Under the pieces are notes generated by a model. The model was given only the letters and a program-made list of their open reading frames with translations. It made no database searches and was not told the DNA's origin. Shown here piece after piece: positions 1-7,356 of a stretch of 39,542 nucleotides of DNA (positions within the stretch are counted from its first letter, which is position 1; the number at the start of each line of letters is the position of its first letter). Both the position numbers and the translations under genes were made by a program. The stretch is from Prevotella sp. (GTDB lineage: Bacteria; Bacteroidota; Bacteroidia; Bacteroidales; Bacteroidaceae), in the NCBI GenBank assembly GCA_024695815.1, contig JAILHK010000016.1, positions 1 to 39,542 of the forward strand, read 5' to 3'.

Positions 1-139
1 AGACCTGAAAGAGTACATTGACTATTATAATAATGAGAGAATAAAGCTCAGACTAAAAGGAATGAGCCCAGTACAATACCGGACTCAATTCCATATGAGC
101 AATAGTGTTTAATCCGTCCAAACTTTGGGGTTCACTTCA
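1..139 (+). mobile_element. right end of an IS3-family insertion sequence (partial)
   Basis: The window opens inside an insertion sequence. The last transposase codons (2-112) are followed after a few bases by a likely terminal inverted repeat at 121-139; read on the minus strand it starts TGAAGTGAACCCC, resembling the TG...ACCCC ends common in IS3/IS150-type elements of Bacteroidetes. The left end and most of the transposase lie outside the window, so target-site duplication cannot be checked. The repeat array at 150 starts only ten bases after the inferred end, so the element may have inserted at or into that array. The exact end is an inference. Confidence 0.7.
2..112 (+). CDS. IS3-family transposase, C-terminal fragment
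   Basis: An open frame enters from the left edge and ends at TAA 110-112. Its residues include [10 protein letters not shown] and then [10 protein letters not shown], the C-terminal signature of the IS3/IS150 DDE integrase-like transposase (OrfB), where a conserved tyrosine/asparagine-rich helix precedes the 'G-x-S-P-x-x-Y-R' segment. Only 36 residues are visible, so neither the catalytic DDE residues nor the presence of an upstream orfA can be judged. The product would catalyse cut-and-paste or copy-out transposition of the element. Confidence 0.85.
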   Translation, partial: DLKEYIDYYNNERIKLRLKGMSPVQYRTQFHMSNSV

Positions 140-149
140 AAATGAGCAT

Positions 150-228
150 TCTAGGGGCTAGACAGAGTGATTCTAGGGGCTAGATGAGGCGCGTCCAGGG
201 GCTAGACAGAAGGATTCTAGCCCCTGGA
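150..228. repeat. 22-bp-period CTAG array, four units (GGGG type)
   Basis: Four 13-bp units start at 150, 172, 194 and 216, exactly 22 bp apart, separated by 9-nt spacers of differing sequence. Units 1 and 2 are TCTAGGGGCTAGA, unit 3 is TCCAGGGGCTAGA, and unit 4 (TCTAGCCCCTGGA) is the exact reverse complement of unit 3, so units 3 and 4 could form a 13-bp hairpin with a 9-nt loop. The array holds six CTAG tetranucleotides. It sits between the IS3 end and the hairpin at 237-273. The same geometry recurs at 8134-8234 with a different core. Function unknown. Confidence 0.9.
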
Positions 229-236
229 ATCAGAAC

Positions 237-273
237 AAAAGTGGCACTATTACATTCGAATAGTGCCACTTTT
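237..273. terminator. GTGGCAC-family hairpin, likely terminator of the lipoprotein operon
   Basis: A perfect 15-bp stem (237-251 with 259-273) encloses a 7-nt loop. The arms begin AAAAGTGGCAC and end GTGCCACTTTT, giving a U-rich tract on either strand. It lies 29 bases beyond the stop of the minus-strand lipoprotein gene ending at 302, so it can act as that operon's rho-independent terminator. Related hairpins occur at 8036-8090, 8251-8271 and 17940-17974. Confidence 0.75.
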
Positions 274-301
274 ATACTGCAATAGCGGTGCTATGGCGAT
301 G

Positions 302-775
302 TTATTCTACTACTTTGATGGCGACAGCATGCAACTGTTGCCATCCGGCAGCATCGGTCAGGCGTATCATGAAGTGATAATCTCCAGGATCAACGTCGGC
401 CGGAATGGGGATGTTGACGTTGGCCTCATACTGACGCTGTCCCTCTGGGATATTGAAGTCCTGATTGTAGAGCCAAGGCTTGACAGGCGCTTTGTCTGCA
501 TCCATAGGACACTCTACGACGGAAGTGCTATGGGTATGGTGGTCGAAATTATTGTGAATCTCAATATTAAACTGTCCCAGTTCCATATTGTCGGTGAGAA
601 GATAATGCACCGCCATCGTTTCACCACGATGGTACACCTGACAGTCGATGGGATTGGCCACGATACCCTCTTCGCTGATAACGGGCATCTGCATATCCTT
701 GTCATCGCTATCAGAACTGCTGCACGCACAGAGTGCGCACAGCAGAGTGAAAATAAAAATTGTATTCTTTATCAT
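302..775 (-). CDS. DUF4625-type surface lipoprotein, His-rich
   Basis: This 157-residue protein has a lipoprotein signal peptide (lipobox LCAC, lipidated Cys18) followed by SSSDSDDKD. An acidic run just after the cysteine matches the lipoprotein export signal of Bacteroidetes, so it is probably displayed on the cell surface. The body is a single Ig-like beta domain with a histidine cluster near residues 72-83 (EIHNNFDHHTHS), typical of DUF4625 proteins. It is the last gene of a four-gene minus-strand operon with a TonB-dependent receptor, 25 bases after the preceding lipoprotein gene. The histidines and the receptor suggest metal capture or delivery; that role is inferred, not established. 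Confidence 0.75.
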   Translation of the reverse strand: MIKNTIFIFTLLCALCACSSSDSDDKDMQMPVISEEGIVANPIDCQVYHRGETMAVHYLLTDNMELGQFNIEIHNNFDHHTHSTSVVECPMDADKAPVKPWLYNQDFNIPEGQRQYEANVNIPIPADVDPGDYHFMIRLTDAAGWQQLHAVAIKVVE

Positions 776-800
776 TTCTTTTATCGCCTATTTATTCTTC

Positions 801-1214
801 CTAGTCCTCATCCTCCTCTTCGGTGATGCTCTTCTGGGCCGAGGCTGACAGTCCCTGCGCATCGGTCACGGTCATGGTCAGCACGTCGCCCTCCTGCACA
901 CCTTTATCGGCAATGGGTACATGCACGTGGAATCCTTCGATGTTGAGCACGCCAATATACTTACTCTCAGTCACGGGGTAAGACACCTTGATATTGCCCT
1001 GCTGGTCGGTGATGGTCAGCAGAATAGCTACCGTGCGTCCCTGGGCCACCACGTCGGCCTCGGTGCAGAGAACGTCCTCTTCGATGTTGGCCTCCTCGAT
1101 GGTGATCTGCGGTGCAGGCTGCTTGTCGTCATCATCGTCGCTGCAAGAGGTGAAACCGAGTGTGAAAGTAAATGCGAAAGCCATCATGAGGCTCATATAT
1201 GTCAAAGTTTTCAT
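801..1214 (-). CDS. surface lipoprotein of the TonB receptor operon (DUF4625-like)
   Basis: The ATG at 1212-1214 is preferred over an upstream TTG at 1218-1220 because it gives a standard lipoprotein signal (MKTLTYMSL to FTSC, lipidated Cys24) and a 137-residue protein. The cysteine is followed by SDDDDD, a close match to the Bacteroides surface-export signal. The rest looks like one Ig-like beta-sandwich with a small histidine patch (GFHVHVP), and it ends in an acidic tail (EEEDED). It resembles the downstream DUF4625 lipoprotein in layout and probably arose by duplication. It lies 44 bases after the TonB receptor and is likely co-transcribed. Likely an accessory surface protein for that receptor; the substrate is unknown. 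Confidence 0.65.
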   Translation of the reverse strand: MKTLTYMSLMMAFAFTFTLGFTSCSDDDDDKQPAPQITIEEANIEEDVLCTEADVVAQGRTVAILLTITDQQGNIKVSYPVTESKYIGVLNIEGFHVHVPIADKGVQEGDVLTMTVTDAQGLSASAQKSITEEEDED

Positions 1215-1258
1215 TTTCAAAATTGATTTAAAGAGTTGATATTTAATGATTGTATTGT

Positions 1259-3370
1259 TTAGAACGTCAGCCCCACCATCAAAGACACGTTGCGCCCTGG
1301 TTCGGGCACGTCAATGAGGCGGTAATAGCTGGTGTGATCGTAGTAACGGCGGTTCAACAGGTTGTCGGCATGGAGGGCAATGTCCAACTGGCACGACTTC
1401 AAGTCCACCTGCTTACCTGCTGAGAGGTTCAGGGTCCAATGTCCGTCAGTGGGTTTCTCGGGCGGCACAATCTCATGTTGCGCCCCCACGATGTGGGCAT
1501 TCACACCAATAAAGGTGTCGCCCAACCACTGGAACGAATATTTTGCACCCGCTTCTACTGACCACGGCATGCTGAAAGGCAGCGTGTAGCCCTTCTTCTG
1601 GCCCGACTGCTGGCGCGCATAGAGATACTCGCCCTTCAGTTCGGTTTCCCAATGCGAGTCGATGACCCACGTAGCCTGAGCCTCAACACCGGTGCGCAAC
1701 ACACGTGCCTGCGTGTAGTGATAGAGTTGTAGGCCTTCAACATACTGTGACGTAGGATTCAGATAGATATAGTTGGGGAAATAGTTTACGTAGGGATCTA
1801 CCTGCACGCAGAACACATCATTGTCCCAATGGATGCCCAGGTCCAGCTGGTAGCTCTCCTCGGGATCCAGATTGGCATTGCCACGCTCATAGCGGAAGAT
1901 GTGGTAGTTCACGCCATCGGCACCCAACTCTTTAGGTATAGGCACGCGATAGCTCTTACCCACATTGGCCGTCAGCACCCAGTGGTCCACGCCATAGCTG
2001 ACACCCGTGGACCAGGTGATGCTGTTGAAGTGGCGGTTGATGGTTGCCGAGCGCTGCTTATACACCTCGCCATCGGCAGTAGGCGTCGGGAACCAGTCGC
2101 GATAGCCGTCGATGTGCGTATCGGTGTGATCCAGACGGAGACCTGCGTTCCACTTCAACCTGTCGCTGATGGTATAGCGATCCATGGCATAGAGACCCAT
2201 GCTGGTGGTCTCGAAGTCGGGGATGATGAAGCCCCACCCGCCACGTCGGTTGTGCTGATACTCGCTGTTCAGGCCTACGCTCAGTTCATGACGCATAGAC
2301 AGGTTCAGCTTCATGCCCAGGTTGGCCGTCAGCGTGTTCTTGACGAAACGCCGTTCCAACGAACCGTCCGGACGCGGCATATAGCCATGACTCACGGGCT
2401 CGCTCAGCTCCTCGCGGTGGTTGTTCTGCCACGCCAGGTTGGCTTCCAGTCGCAGGCGCTCGGCCTGCCACGAGGTGTGGCTCAGCACCTTCAGATGGTT
2501 CACCCACTGATAGGGCAGGTCCACGTCACGACGCGAGTGGTCATAGTCGATGTCAGACAGTCGTACCTCCAGTCCATGAGCATTGGCAAAGAAGCCACTC
2601 TTCATATAACTGTCGGAGATGTGCAGGTCTGTGTGGAAGCGGTAGCCGGCATAGCCCAGTGTTAGGCTGCCGTCGCGCTCGCATCCTGCAGTATTACGCA
2701 GTCGCTGGTCTTTCAGTTTGATCCAGTAAGAATAATACTGAATGCTGTCGGTAGGCACCCGATAGTCGGCATAGTCTATCAGCGTGGCGCCCACGCGGTA
2801 GAACCAGTTGCCGTGTCGGCCACCCAGTTTTGCCGTCAGGCCGACCTGTTCGTTGTTCGAACGACCAAACACCTGGACGCTACCGCTCAGCGGTTCCGTC
2901 GGGATGTGGTTGGTGTATAGGTTCAGCACACCGCCAATGGCATCCGAGCCATAGAGCAGCGCAGCAGGTCCCTTGACCACCTCTGCCCTATCCACGGCAA
3001 ACTGATCGATCTCAAGACCATGGTCGTCGCCCCACTGCTGGCCTTCGTGCTTGATACCATCTTCGCTCACCACCATACGGTTGAAGCCCAAGCCACGAAT
3101 CACGGGTTTCGATTGTCCTGAACCAATCGTCATGGCCTTGACGCCGGGAATACCTTCGAGAGTCTGCATCAGCGACCCGGAAAAATGTTGTTGCAGATAG
3201 TCGTGGCTGACCTGTATGGCCGACTGCGACGTACGCATCAGGTAGTTACGCTGTTGCTGTCCGCTCACGGTGACTTCCTTCAGCACCACAGTCGTGTCAT
3301 CTGGCACCACTTCTACATGTCCACTGGCCATCAGCACCGACAGCGCTGCAGCCAGAATAGATAATGTCAT
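1259..3370 (-). CDS. TonB-dependent outer-membrane receptor, probable metal uptake
   Basis: This 703-residue protein has a short TonB-box-like stretch (VVLKEVTV, about residues 28-35), a plug domain (about 45-155, with VIRGLGFNRM and RAEVVKGPAALLYGSDAIGG) and a 22-strand barrel ending in a terminal Phe (MVGLTF). Length and plug motifs fit the siderophore/heme/zinc class rather than SusC-type glycan importers, which are near 1000 residues. The N-terminal leader (MTLSILAAAL...ASG) has no basic residue. The start overlaps, as ATGA, the stop of a tiny upstream reading frame beginning MEKSL; a sequencing slip or a coupled mini-leader could explain this. Its neighbours are a Cys/His membrane protein upstream and two His-containing lipoproteins downstream. 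Zinc or another transition metal is the best guess for the cargo. Confidence 0.85.
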   Translation of the reverse strand: MTLSILAAALSVLMASGHVEVVPDDTTVVLKEVTVSGQQQRNYLMRTSQSAIQVSHDYLQQHFSGSLMQTLEGIPGVKAMTIGSGQSKPVIRGLGFNRMVVSEDGIKHEGQQWGDDHGLEIDQFAVDRAEVVKGPAALLYGSDAIGGVLNLYTNHIPTEPLSGSVQVFGRSNNEQVGLTAKLGGRHGNWFYRVGATLIDYADYRVPTDSIQYYSYWIKLKDQRLRNTAGCERDGSLTLGYAGYRFHTDLHISDSYMKSGFFANAHGLEVRLSDIDYDHSRRDVDLPYQWVNHLKVLSHTSWQAERLRLEANLAWQNNHREELSEPVSHGYMPRPDGSLERRFVKNTLTANLGMKLNLSMRHELSVGLNSEYQHNRRGGWGFIIPDFETTSMGLYAMDRYTISDRLKWNAGLRLDHTDTHIDGYRDWFPTPTADGEVYKQRSATINRHFNSITWSTGVSYGVDHWVLTANVGKSYRVPIPKELGADGVNYHIFRYERGNANLDPEESYQLDLGIHWDNDVFCVQVDPYVNYFPNYIYLNPTSQYVEGLQLYHYTQARVLRTGVEAQATWVIDSHWETELKGEYLYARQQSGQKKGYTLPFSMPWSVEAGAKYSFQWLGDTFIGVNAHIVGAQHEIVPPEKPTDGHWTLNLSAGKQVDLKSCQLDIALHADNLLNRRYYDHTSYYRLIDVPEPGRNVSLMVGLTF

Positions 3371-3443
3371 AATGATTTCTCCATTTTAATAATAATAGAA
3401 CTAAAAGTCCACATCCTCACGGATGCCGACTTTCCCCAACATG

Positions 3444-3782
3444 CTAAATGGAAAAAGCAGGGGGCGCCCGTAGTCCTACGATGCCGCTGTCGGCCGTACG
3501 CACGGGGTACTGGCGGACAGCGATGCTGACGCATACCTCCCTGGAGAGAACAGAGATAACAATTGCTCCAGTGGCTACATACGTCAGCGTCAGAAACTGG
3601 CAGAGCACACAATCATGACTCCACGACACCACGTTTGTCAAGTGTCCTTGACAACTGTGCCGCACGCAGTCGCTACATTCCGTCTCTTCCTGTGCCTCTC
3701 GCTCATGAATATGGAACGAGGTGACCAGAAGCATCGACGAGAACACCAGCAACAGAGTCCATGCTGTAAAGATTCTCTTCAT
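3444..3782 (-). CDS. small Cys/His-rich membrane protein (DUF2946-like)
   Basis: The ATG at 3780-3782 gives 112 residues and sits just after a TAATTTTG promoter at 3800-3807; longer upstream reading lies within or beyond the promoter and is rejected. An N-terminal hydrophobic segment (about 5-21) precedes HIHEREAQ, then two Cys pairs (CSDC near 35, and CVLC in SHDCVLCQFL), another Cys and several His. A second hydrophobic segment (about 64-80) follows, and the end is GLRAPPAF. The spacing of Cys/His and the RAPP ending resemble DUF2946-type proteins often found next to metal-related TonB receptors. First gene of the receptor operon. Metal sensing or periplasmic metal handling is plausible but inferred. 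Confidence 0.6.
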   Translation of the reverse strand: MKRIFTAWTLLLVFSSMLLVTSFHIHEREAQEETECSDCVRHSCQGHLTNVVSWSHDCVLCQFLTLTYVATGAIVISVLSREVCVSIAVRQYPVRTADSGIVGLRAPPAFSI

Positions 3783-3799
3783 ATCCAGTTTCACGGGTG

Positions 3800-3807
3800 C
3801 AAAATTA
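3800..3807 (-). promoter_or_regulatory. -7 element of the TonB receptor operon
   Basis: Read on the minus strand this is TAATTTTG, matching the Bacteroidetes consensus TAnnTTTG, about 18 bases before the start codon at 3782. No convincing -33 TTTG is visible. It is divergent from the clpS promoter at 3861. Confidence 0.55.
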
Positions 3808-3860
3808 CAACATTTTATTGAATCGCTTTTCATTTTCGTATAAAAATAACTTTTTTTCAG

Positions 3861-3868
3861 TAACTTTG
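3861..3868 (+). promoter_or_regulatory. -7 element of clpS-clpA-aat
   Basis: TAACTTTG matches the TAnnTTTG consensus and lies 23 bases before the clpS start. The -33 region is weak (TTTTCG near 3833). Confidence 0.65.
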
Positions 3869-3891
3869 CACCCCATAAGTTATCAAACACA

Positions 3892-4197
3892 ATGGCAAAA
3901 GAACAAACTTCAGTCAGAGAAAGACAAAACATCGACCTGCGCGAACCGAAGCGCTACAAGGTGTTGATATACAACGACGACTTCACACCCATGGACTTCG
4001 TGGTGAAGATACTCGTAGAGATTTTTTTCAAAAGCGACACCGAAGCCGAGGCGCTAATGCTGCAAGTGCATCACTCCGACAAAGCGGTGGTGGGCATCTA
4101 CAGCTATGACGTGGCCCTCTCAAAGGTACGCAAGGCAACCAACATTTCACGAGAGGCGGGCCATCCGCTACGCCTGTCGGTTGAACCAGAACAGTAA
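3892..4197 (+). CDS. clpS: ClpS, N-degron adaptor of ClpA
   Basis: ClpS binds proteins carrying destabilising N-terminal residues (Leu, Phe, Tyr, Trp) and hands them to ClpAP for degradation in the cytoplasm. The 101-residue length is typical. The N-end binding pocket is intact: NDD at residues 28-30, the TPM methionine gate just after it, and His60 in QVHHSDKA, corresponding to the E. coli pocket residues. A flexible basic/acidic N-terminal tail (about 1-20) precedes the fold. Clp ATPase follows six bases after the stop codon, and aat overlaps the end of clpA, so the N-degron route is encoded in one operon. Confidence 0.95.
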   Translation: MAKEQTSVRERQNIDLREPKRYKVLIYNDDFTPMDFVVKILVEIFFKSDTEAEALMLQVHHSDKAVVGIYSYDVALSKVRKATNISREAGHPLRLSVEPEQ

Positions 4198-4203
4198 ACA
4201 ATT

Positions 4204-6483
4204 ATGGCAGAGATAAAACGAACCAAAAGGGCTAGTCGCGTGATGGAAGAAGCCGTGGCTTGCTGCCAGGCATTGAGACACGAGTTTGTGATGCCCGAGC
4301 ATCTGCTGCTGACACTCACCAACGACTTCGAGTTCTATCAGACACTACATATTTTCTACCATCCGGAACAACTGAGAAAGAGAGTCAGAGAGAAACTGCT
4401 AGAGTTGGAGATCGTGCCCACTGACCGCGACTACGCACCGGATATATCGGAACAGCTGACACAGGTCATCAGCATGGCATGGCAGCAGGTAAAGGCCAGC
4501 AGCGCCGAAGAGGTTGACGTGCCCCACATGGTGGCCGCCCTGTTGCAGTTGGAAGAGTCGTGGGCCGCCTATATACTGAAAAGTGCGCTCGACAATAAGG
4601 TGAGCAACTTCATGAGTCGGCTGATAGACAGTTATGAGATGGAGGATTTCCTGAGCGACTCGTACGAGGATGACGACGAGGAAGACGACGAGGAAGACGA
4701 CCTGTTTGGCGACTACGACAAGAAGCACGAGGTGGCCTGGCGCCAGCTGGTGACCTGCATGAATGAGCTGTACGAGAAACACAACCCGCTGATTGGTCGC
4801 GAGACGGAGTTGGCCCGCACCATCCAGGTGCTGTGCCGACGCGACAAGAACAACCCGCTGCATGTGGGCGAACCGGGTGTCGGAAAGACCGCACTGGTCT
4901 GGGGACTGGCACGCATGATTGCCGAAGGACAGGTGCCTGAGCGCCTGAAGGACGCACGAATCTATCAACTGGACATTGGCACACTGCTGGCGGGTACGCA
5001 GTATCGCGGCGACTTTGAAAACCGCATCAAGATGATAATGGATGGCATCGTGGCCGAAAGCGAGGCTAACATCGTGTATATCGACGAGATACACACGCTG
5101 GTGGGAGCCGGTGCCACGGGCGAAGGGGCGATGGATGCCTCTAACATGCTGAAGCCCTACCTTGAAGCAGGCAGCATCCGCTTCATAGGCAGCACCACTT
5201 ACGAGGAGTACAACCGTCACTTCTCGCGCTCGAAAGGACTGGTACGTCGTTTTCAACAGATTGACATCCCCGAGCCCTCGACCGAAGAGACTAAGCATAT
5301 CCTGCGACAGTTGCAACAAGGCTACGAGGCGTTCCACCACGTGAAGTACGACAGCGATGCCATCGACTTTGCGGTGGATGCCAGCGCCAAATACATCAAC
5401 GACCGCTTCCTGCCCGACAAGGCCATCGACCTGATAGACGAGGCGGGAGCTTCCTACGAAAGTAAACTGACGTCAGCGAATGGTGAAGACACCCAGAGCG
5501 CAACCGTGACCAAGGCCGACATTGCCGAAGTGCTGGCCAAAACCTGCAAGGTGGATGCCCTGGCAGTCAACGCAACCGACGAGCACCAGCAGCTGGAGCA
5601 GATGGCACCACAGATGCTGGCAAAGATTTACGGACAAGACGAAGCAATCCGACAGGTGGTGGAAGCCGTGCAGATGTCGCACGCCGGACTGCTGGACGAC
5701 AACAAGCCCATGGCGTCGCTACTGTTTGTGGGACCCACCGGCGTGGGAAAGACGGAAGTGGCTCGCGTGTTGGCCAAGGTGCTGGGCATCGAACTGATAC
5801 GCTTCGACATGAGTGAATATACCGAGAAGCACACGGTGGCCAAACTGATTGGCTCGCCAGCAGGCTACGTGGGCTATGAGGATGGTGGTCTGCTGACCGA
5901 TGCCATCCGCAAGACGCCCAACTGCGTGCTGCTGCTCGACGAGATAGAGAAGGCACATCAGGACATATACAACATCTTGTTGCAGGTGATGGACTATGCG
6001 CGTCTGACCGACAACAAAGGACGGAAGGCCGACTTCCGCAACGTGATTCTAATCATGACGTCGAATGCCGGCGCCCAATATGCGGCCCAGGCGTCCATCG
6101 GTTTCACAGGTGGTGCCTCGCGCGGCGAGGCAATGTTGCGCCAGGTCAAGAAGACCTTCAAACCTGAGTTCATCAACCGCTTGTCGGGAACGGTGGTGTT
6201 CAACGATATGGACAAGAAGATGGCTCGCCTCATCCTCAACAAGAAGCTCGACGAGTTGCGCGAAAAACTCAGTCAGAAGCACGTCACCATGACACTCAGC
6301 GACGAGGCCTTCGACCTGTTGCTGAACGAGGGCTTCACTAAGGAATATGGTGCACGCGAGATGGATCGCGTCATCGCCCGTCGTCTGAAACCCCTGCTGA
6401 CTCACGAAATTCTGTTTGGCACCATGAAGCAGGGCGGTAACCTTGACATCACAACAGACCATGGCCATCTTTCAATTAGATAA
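4204..6483 (+). CDS. clpA: ClpA, AAA+ unfoldase of the Clp protease
   Basis: A 759-residue double-ring AAA+ unfoldase that threads substrates into ClpP. Visible parts: N-domain with ClpS-binding repeats (about 1-145); an unusually acidic linker (about 152-172, nearly all Asp/Glu); D1 with Walker A GEPGVGKT (about 222) and Walker B VYIDEIHTL (about 292); D2 with Walker A GPTGVGKT (about 509) and Walker B LLLDEIEKAH (about 577); and an IGF tripeptide near residue 631 at the position of the ClpP-docking loop. No ClpB-type middle coiled coil is present, which separates it from ClpB and ClpC. It lies directly behind clpS, and its last 23 bases overlap aat, implying translational coupling. clpP is not in the window. 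Confidence 0.95.
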   Translation: MAEIKRTKRASRVMEEAVACCQALRHEFVMPEHLLLTLTNDFEFYQTLHIFYHPEQLRKRVREKLLELEIVPTDRDYAPDISEQLTQVISMAWQQVKASSAEEVDVPHMVAALLQLEESWAAYILKSALDNKVSNFMSRLIDSYEMEDFLSDSYEDDDEEDDEEDDLFGDYDKKHEVAWRQLVTCMNELYEKHNPLIGRETELARTIQVLCRRDKNNPLHVGEPGVGKTALVWGLARMIAEGQVPERLKDARIYQLDIGTLLAGTQYRGDFENRIKMIMDGIVAESEANIVYIDEIHTLVGAGATGEGAMDASNMLKPYLEAGSIRFIGSTTYEEYNRHFSRSKGLVRRFQQIDIPEPSTEETKHILRQLQQGYEAFHHVKYDSDAIDFAVDASAKYINDRFLPDKAIDLIDEAGASYESKLTSANGEDTQSATVTKADIAEVLAKTCKVDALAVNATDEHQQLEQMAPQMLAKIYGQDEAIRQVVEAVQMSHAGLLDDNKPMASLLFVGPTGVGKTEVARVLAKVLGIELIRFDMSEYTEKHTVAKLIGSPAGYVGYEDGGLLTDAIRKTPNCVLLLDEIEKAHQDIYNILLQVMDYARLTDNKGRKADFRNVILIMTSNAGAQYAAQASIGFTGGASRGEAMLRQVKKTFKPEFINRLSGTVVFNDMDKKMARLILNKKLDELREKLSQKHVTMTLSDEAFDLLLNEGFTKEYGAREMDRVIARRLKPLLTHEILFGTMKQGGNLDITTDHGHLSIR

Positions 6484-7108
6484 ACGATTGTGGTTCCCAC
6501 ATCCAAGTCTGGCAGAAGACGACGGGCTGATAGCCGTAGGTGGCGACCTCAGCATCGACCGTCTGCTGCTGGCCTACTCCAACGGCTTCTTCCCCTGGTT
6601 CTCGTATCGCGACAGCCCGGAGCCGATGTGGTACTGTCCGCAGCAGCGCTTCGTTATCTTCCCCGACGAGATACACATCAGCCACTCCATGCGCCAGCTC
6701 ATACGCAGTCAGCGCTATCAGGTGACCATCAACAAGGACTTCGACGGCGTGATTCATGGTTGTGCCATGGCACAAGACCGCAACACCACCGAGGGAGCAT
6801 GGCTGGGACCCGATATGATTCGTGCTTACACCGAGATGCACCACCAGGGCTTTGCAGCCAGCGTCGAGGTGTGGGACAATGGTCAGCTGGTGGGTGGACT
6901 GTATGGCATCACCATCGGTGCGGCCTTCTTTGGCGAGAGCATGTTCTCGTTGGTGCCGAGTGCCTCGAAACTGGCACTGATTCACCTGGCTCAGGTGCTG
7001 CGCGAAAACGGCGGGAGCCTCATCGACTGTCAGTTTGAGACACCTCATCTCCGTTCCATGGGCGGACGGCATATCTCCTACGAAGAATACATGAAACTTA
7101 TCGGATAG
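6461..7108 (+). CDS. aat: leucyl/phenylalanyl-tRNA-protein transferase
   Basis: Aat adds Leu or Phe from aminoacyl-tRNA to proteins with N-terminal Lys or Arg, making them ClpS substrates. The start at 6461 gives the classical beginning MAIFQLDKRLWFPHP; a start 18 bases upstream is possible but adds a non-family TSQQT segment. Conserved blocks include GLIAVGGDLS, NGFFPW, EGAWLGPDM, GGLYGITIGAAFFGESMFS and DCQFETPHLRSMGG. The 215-residue length is normal. The gene overlaps clpA by 23 bases, so ligase, adaptor and unfoldase are made from the same transcript. Confidence 0.95.
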   Translation: MAIFQLDKRLWFPHPSLAEDDGLIAVGGDLSIDRLLLAYSNGFFPWFSYRDSPEPMWYCPQQRFVIFPDEIHISHSMRQLIRSQRYQVTINKDFDGVIHGCAMAQDRNTTEGAWLGPDMIRAYTEMHHQGFAASVEVWDNGQLVGGLYGITIGAAFFGESMFSLVPSASKLALIHLAQVLRENGGSLIDCQFETPHLRSMGGRHISYEEYMKLIG

Positions 7109-7302
7109 TTTAAGTAAAGGCGATGGAGGTCACAATATTTGTTACATTTATTTTCTGAGATTAAAAACGAAGTGACACAAAAAACACATTTTTTTAATAA
7201 TTGTGCCGCATTGGAACACTCTTGTTATTTATCTCAAGAAATGACCTAACTGACCAGTTTAAAGCAGGACAAATGTTAAAATGGCATAGAAAAGCGTAGA
7301 AA

Positions 7303-7322
7303 AATTCCCATTATTGGGAATT
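7303..7322. promoter_or_regulatory. candidate HigA operator palindrome
   Basis: A perfect 8-bp inverted repeat, AATTCCCA and TGGGAATT, with a 4-nt spacer lies where the -33 box of the higBA promoter would be and ends seven bases before the -7 element. HigA-type antitoxins repress their own promoter through such palindromes, so this is the best autoregulatory operator candidate. No binding evidence exists in the sequence itself. Confidence 0.55.
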
Positions 7323-7328
7323 AATTAA

Positions 7329-7336
7329 TATCTTTG
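7329..7336 (+). promoter_or_regulatory. -7 element of higBA
   Basis: TATCTTTG fits TAnnTTTG and lies 20 bases before the higB start. The rest of the 248-base gap between aat and higB is AT-rich and shows no reading frame or strong hairpin apart from the palindrome at 7303-7322. Confidence 0.65.
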
Positions 7337-7356
7337 CCACAAAATTATATATTAAG

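Noticed and set aside
150..228. The 22-bp array as a CRISPR array
   Set aside because: Spacers are only 9 nt and repeats 13 nt, there is no leader and no cas gene anywhere in the window.
1829..2665. A 278-codon plus-strand frame inside the TonB receptor gene
   Set aside because: No promoter, no motif, and it overlaps a recognised receptor; composition typical of an antisense shadow.
3367..3612. An 81-codon minus-strand frame between the Cys/His protein and the receptor
   Set aside because: It overlaps the Cys/His gene in another frame and has no signal or motif; only its last codons (MEKSL) are of interest as a possible mini-leader.
3783..3932. A longer start for the Cys/His membrane protein
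   Set aside because: The extension overlaps clpS and its promoter; the signal-like segment begins at 3782.
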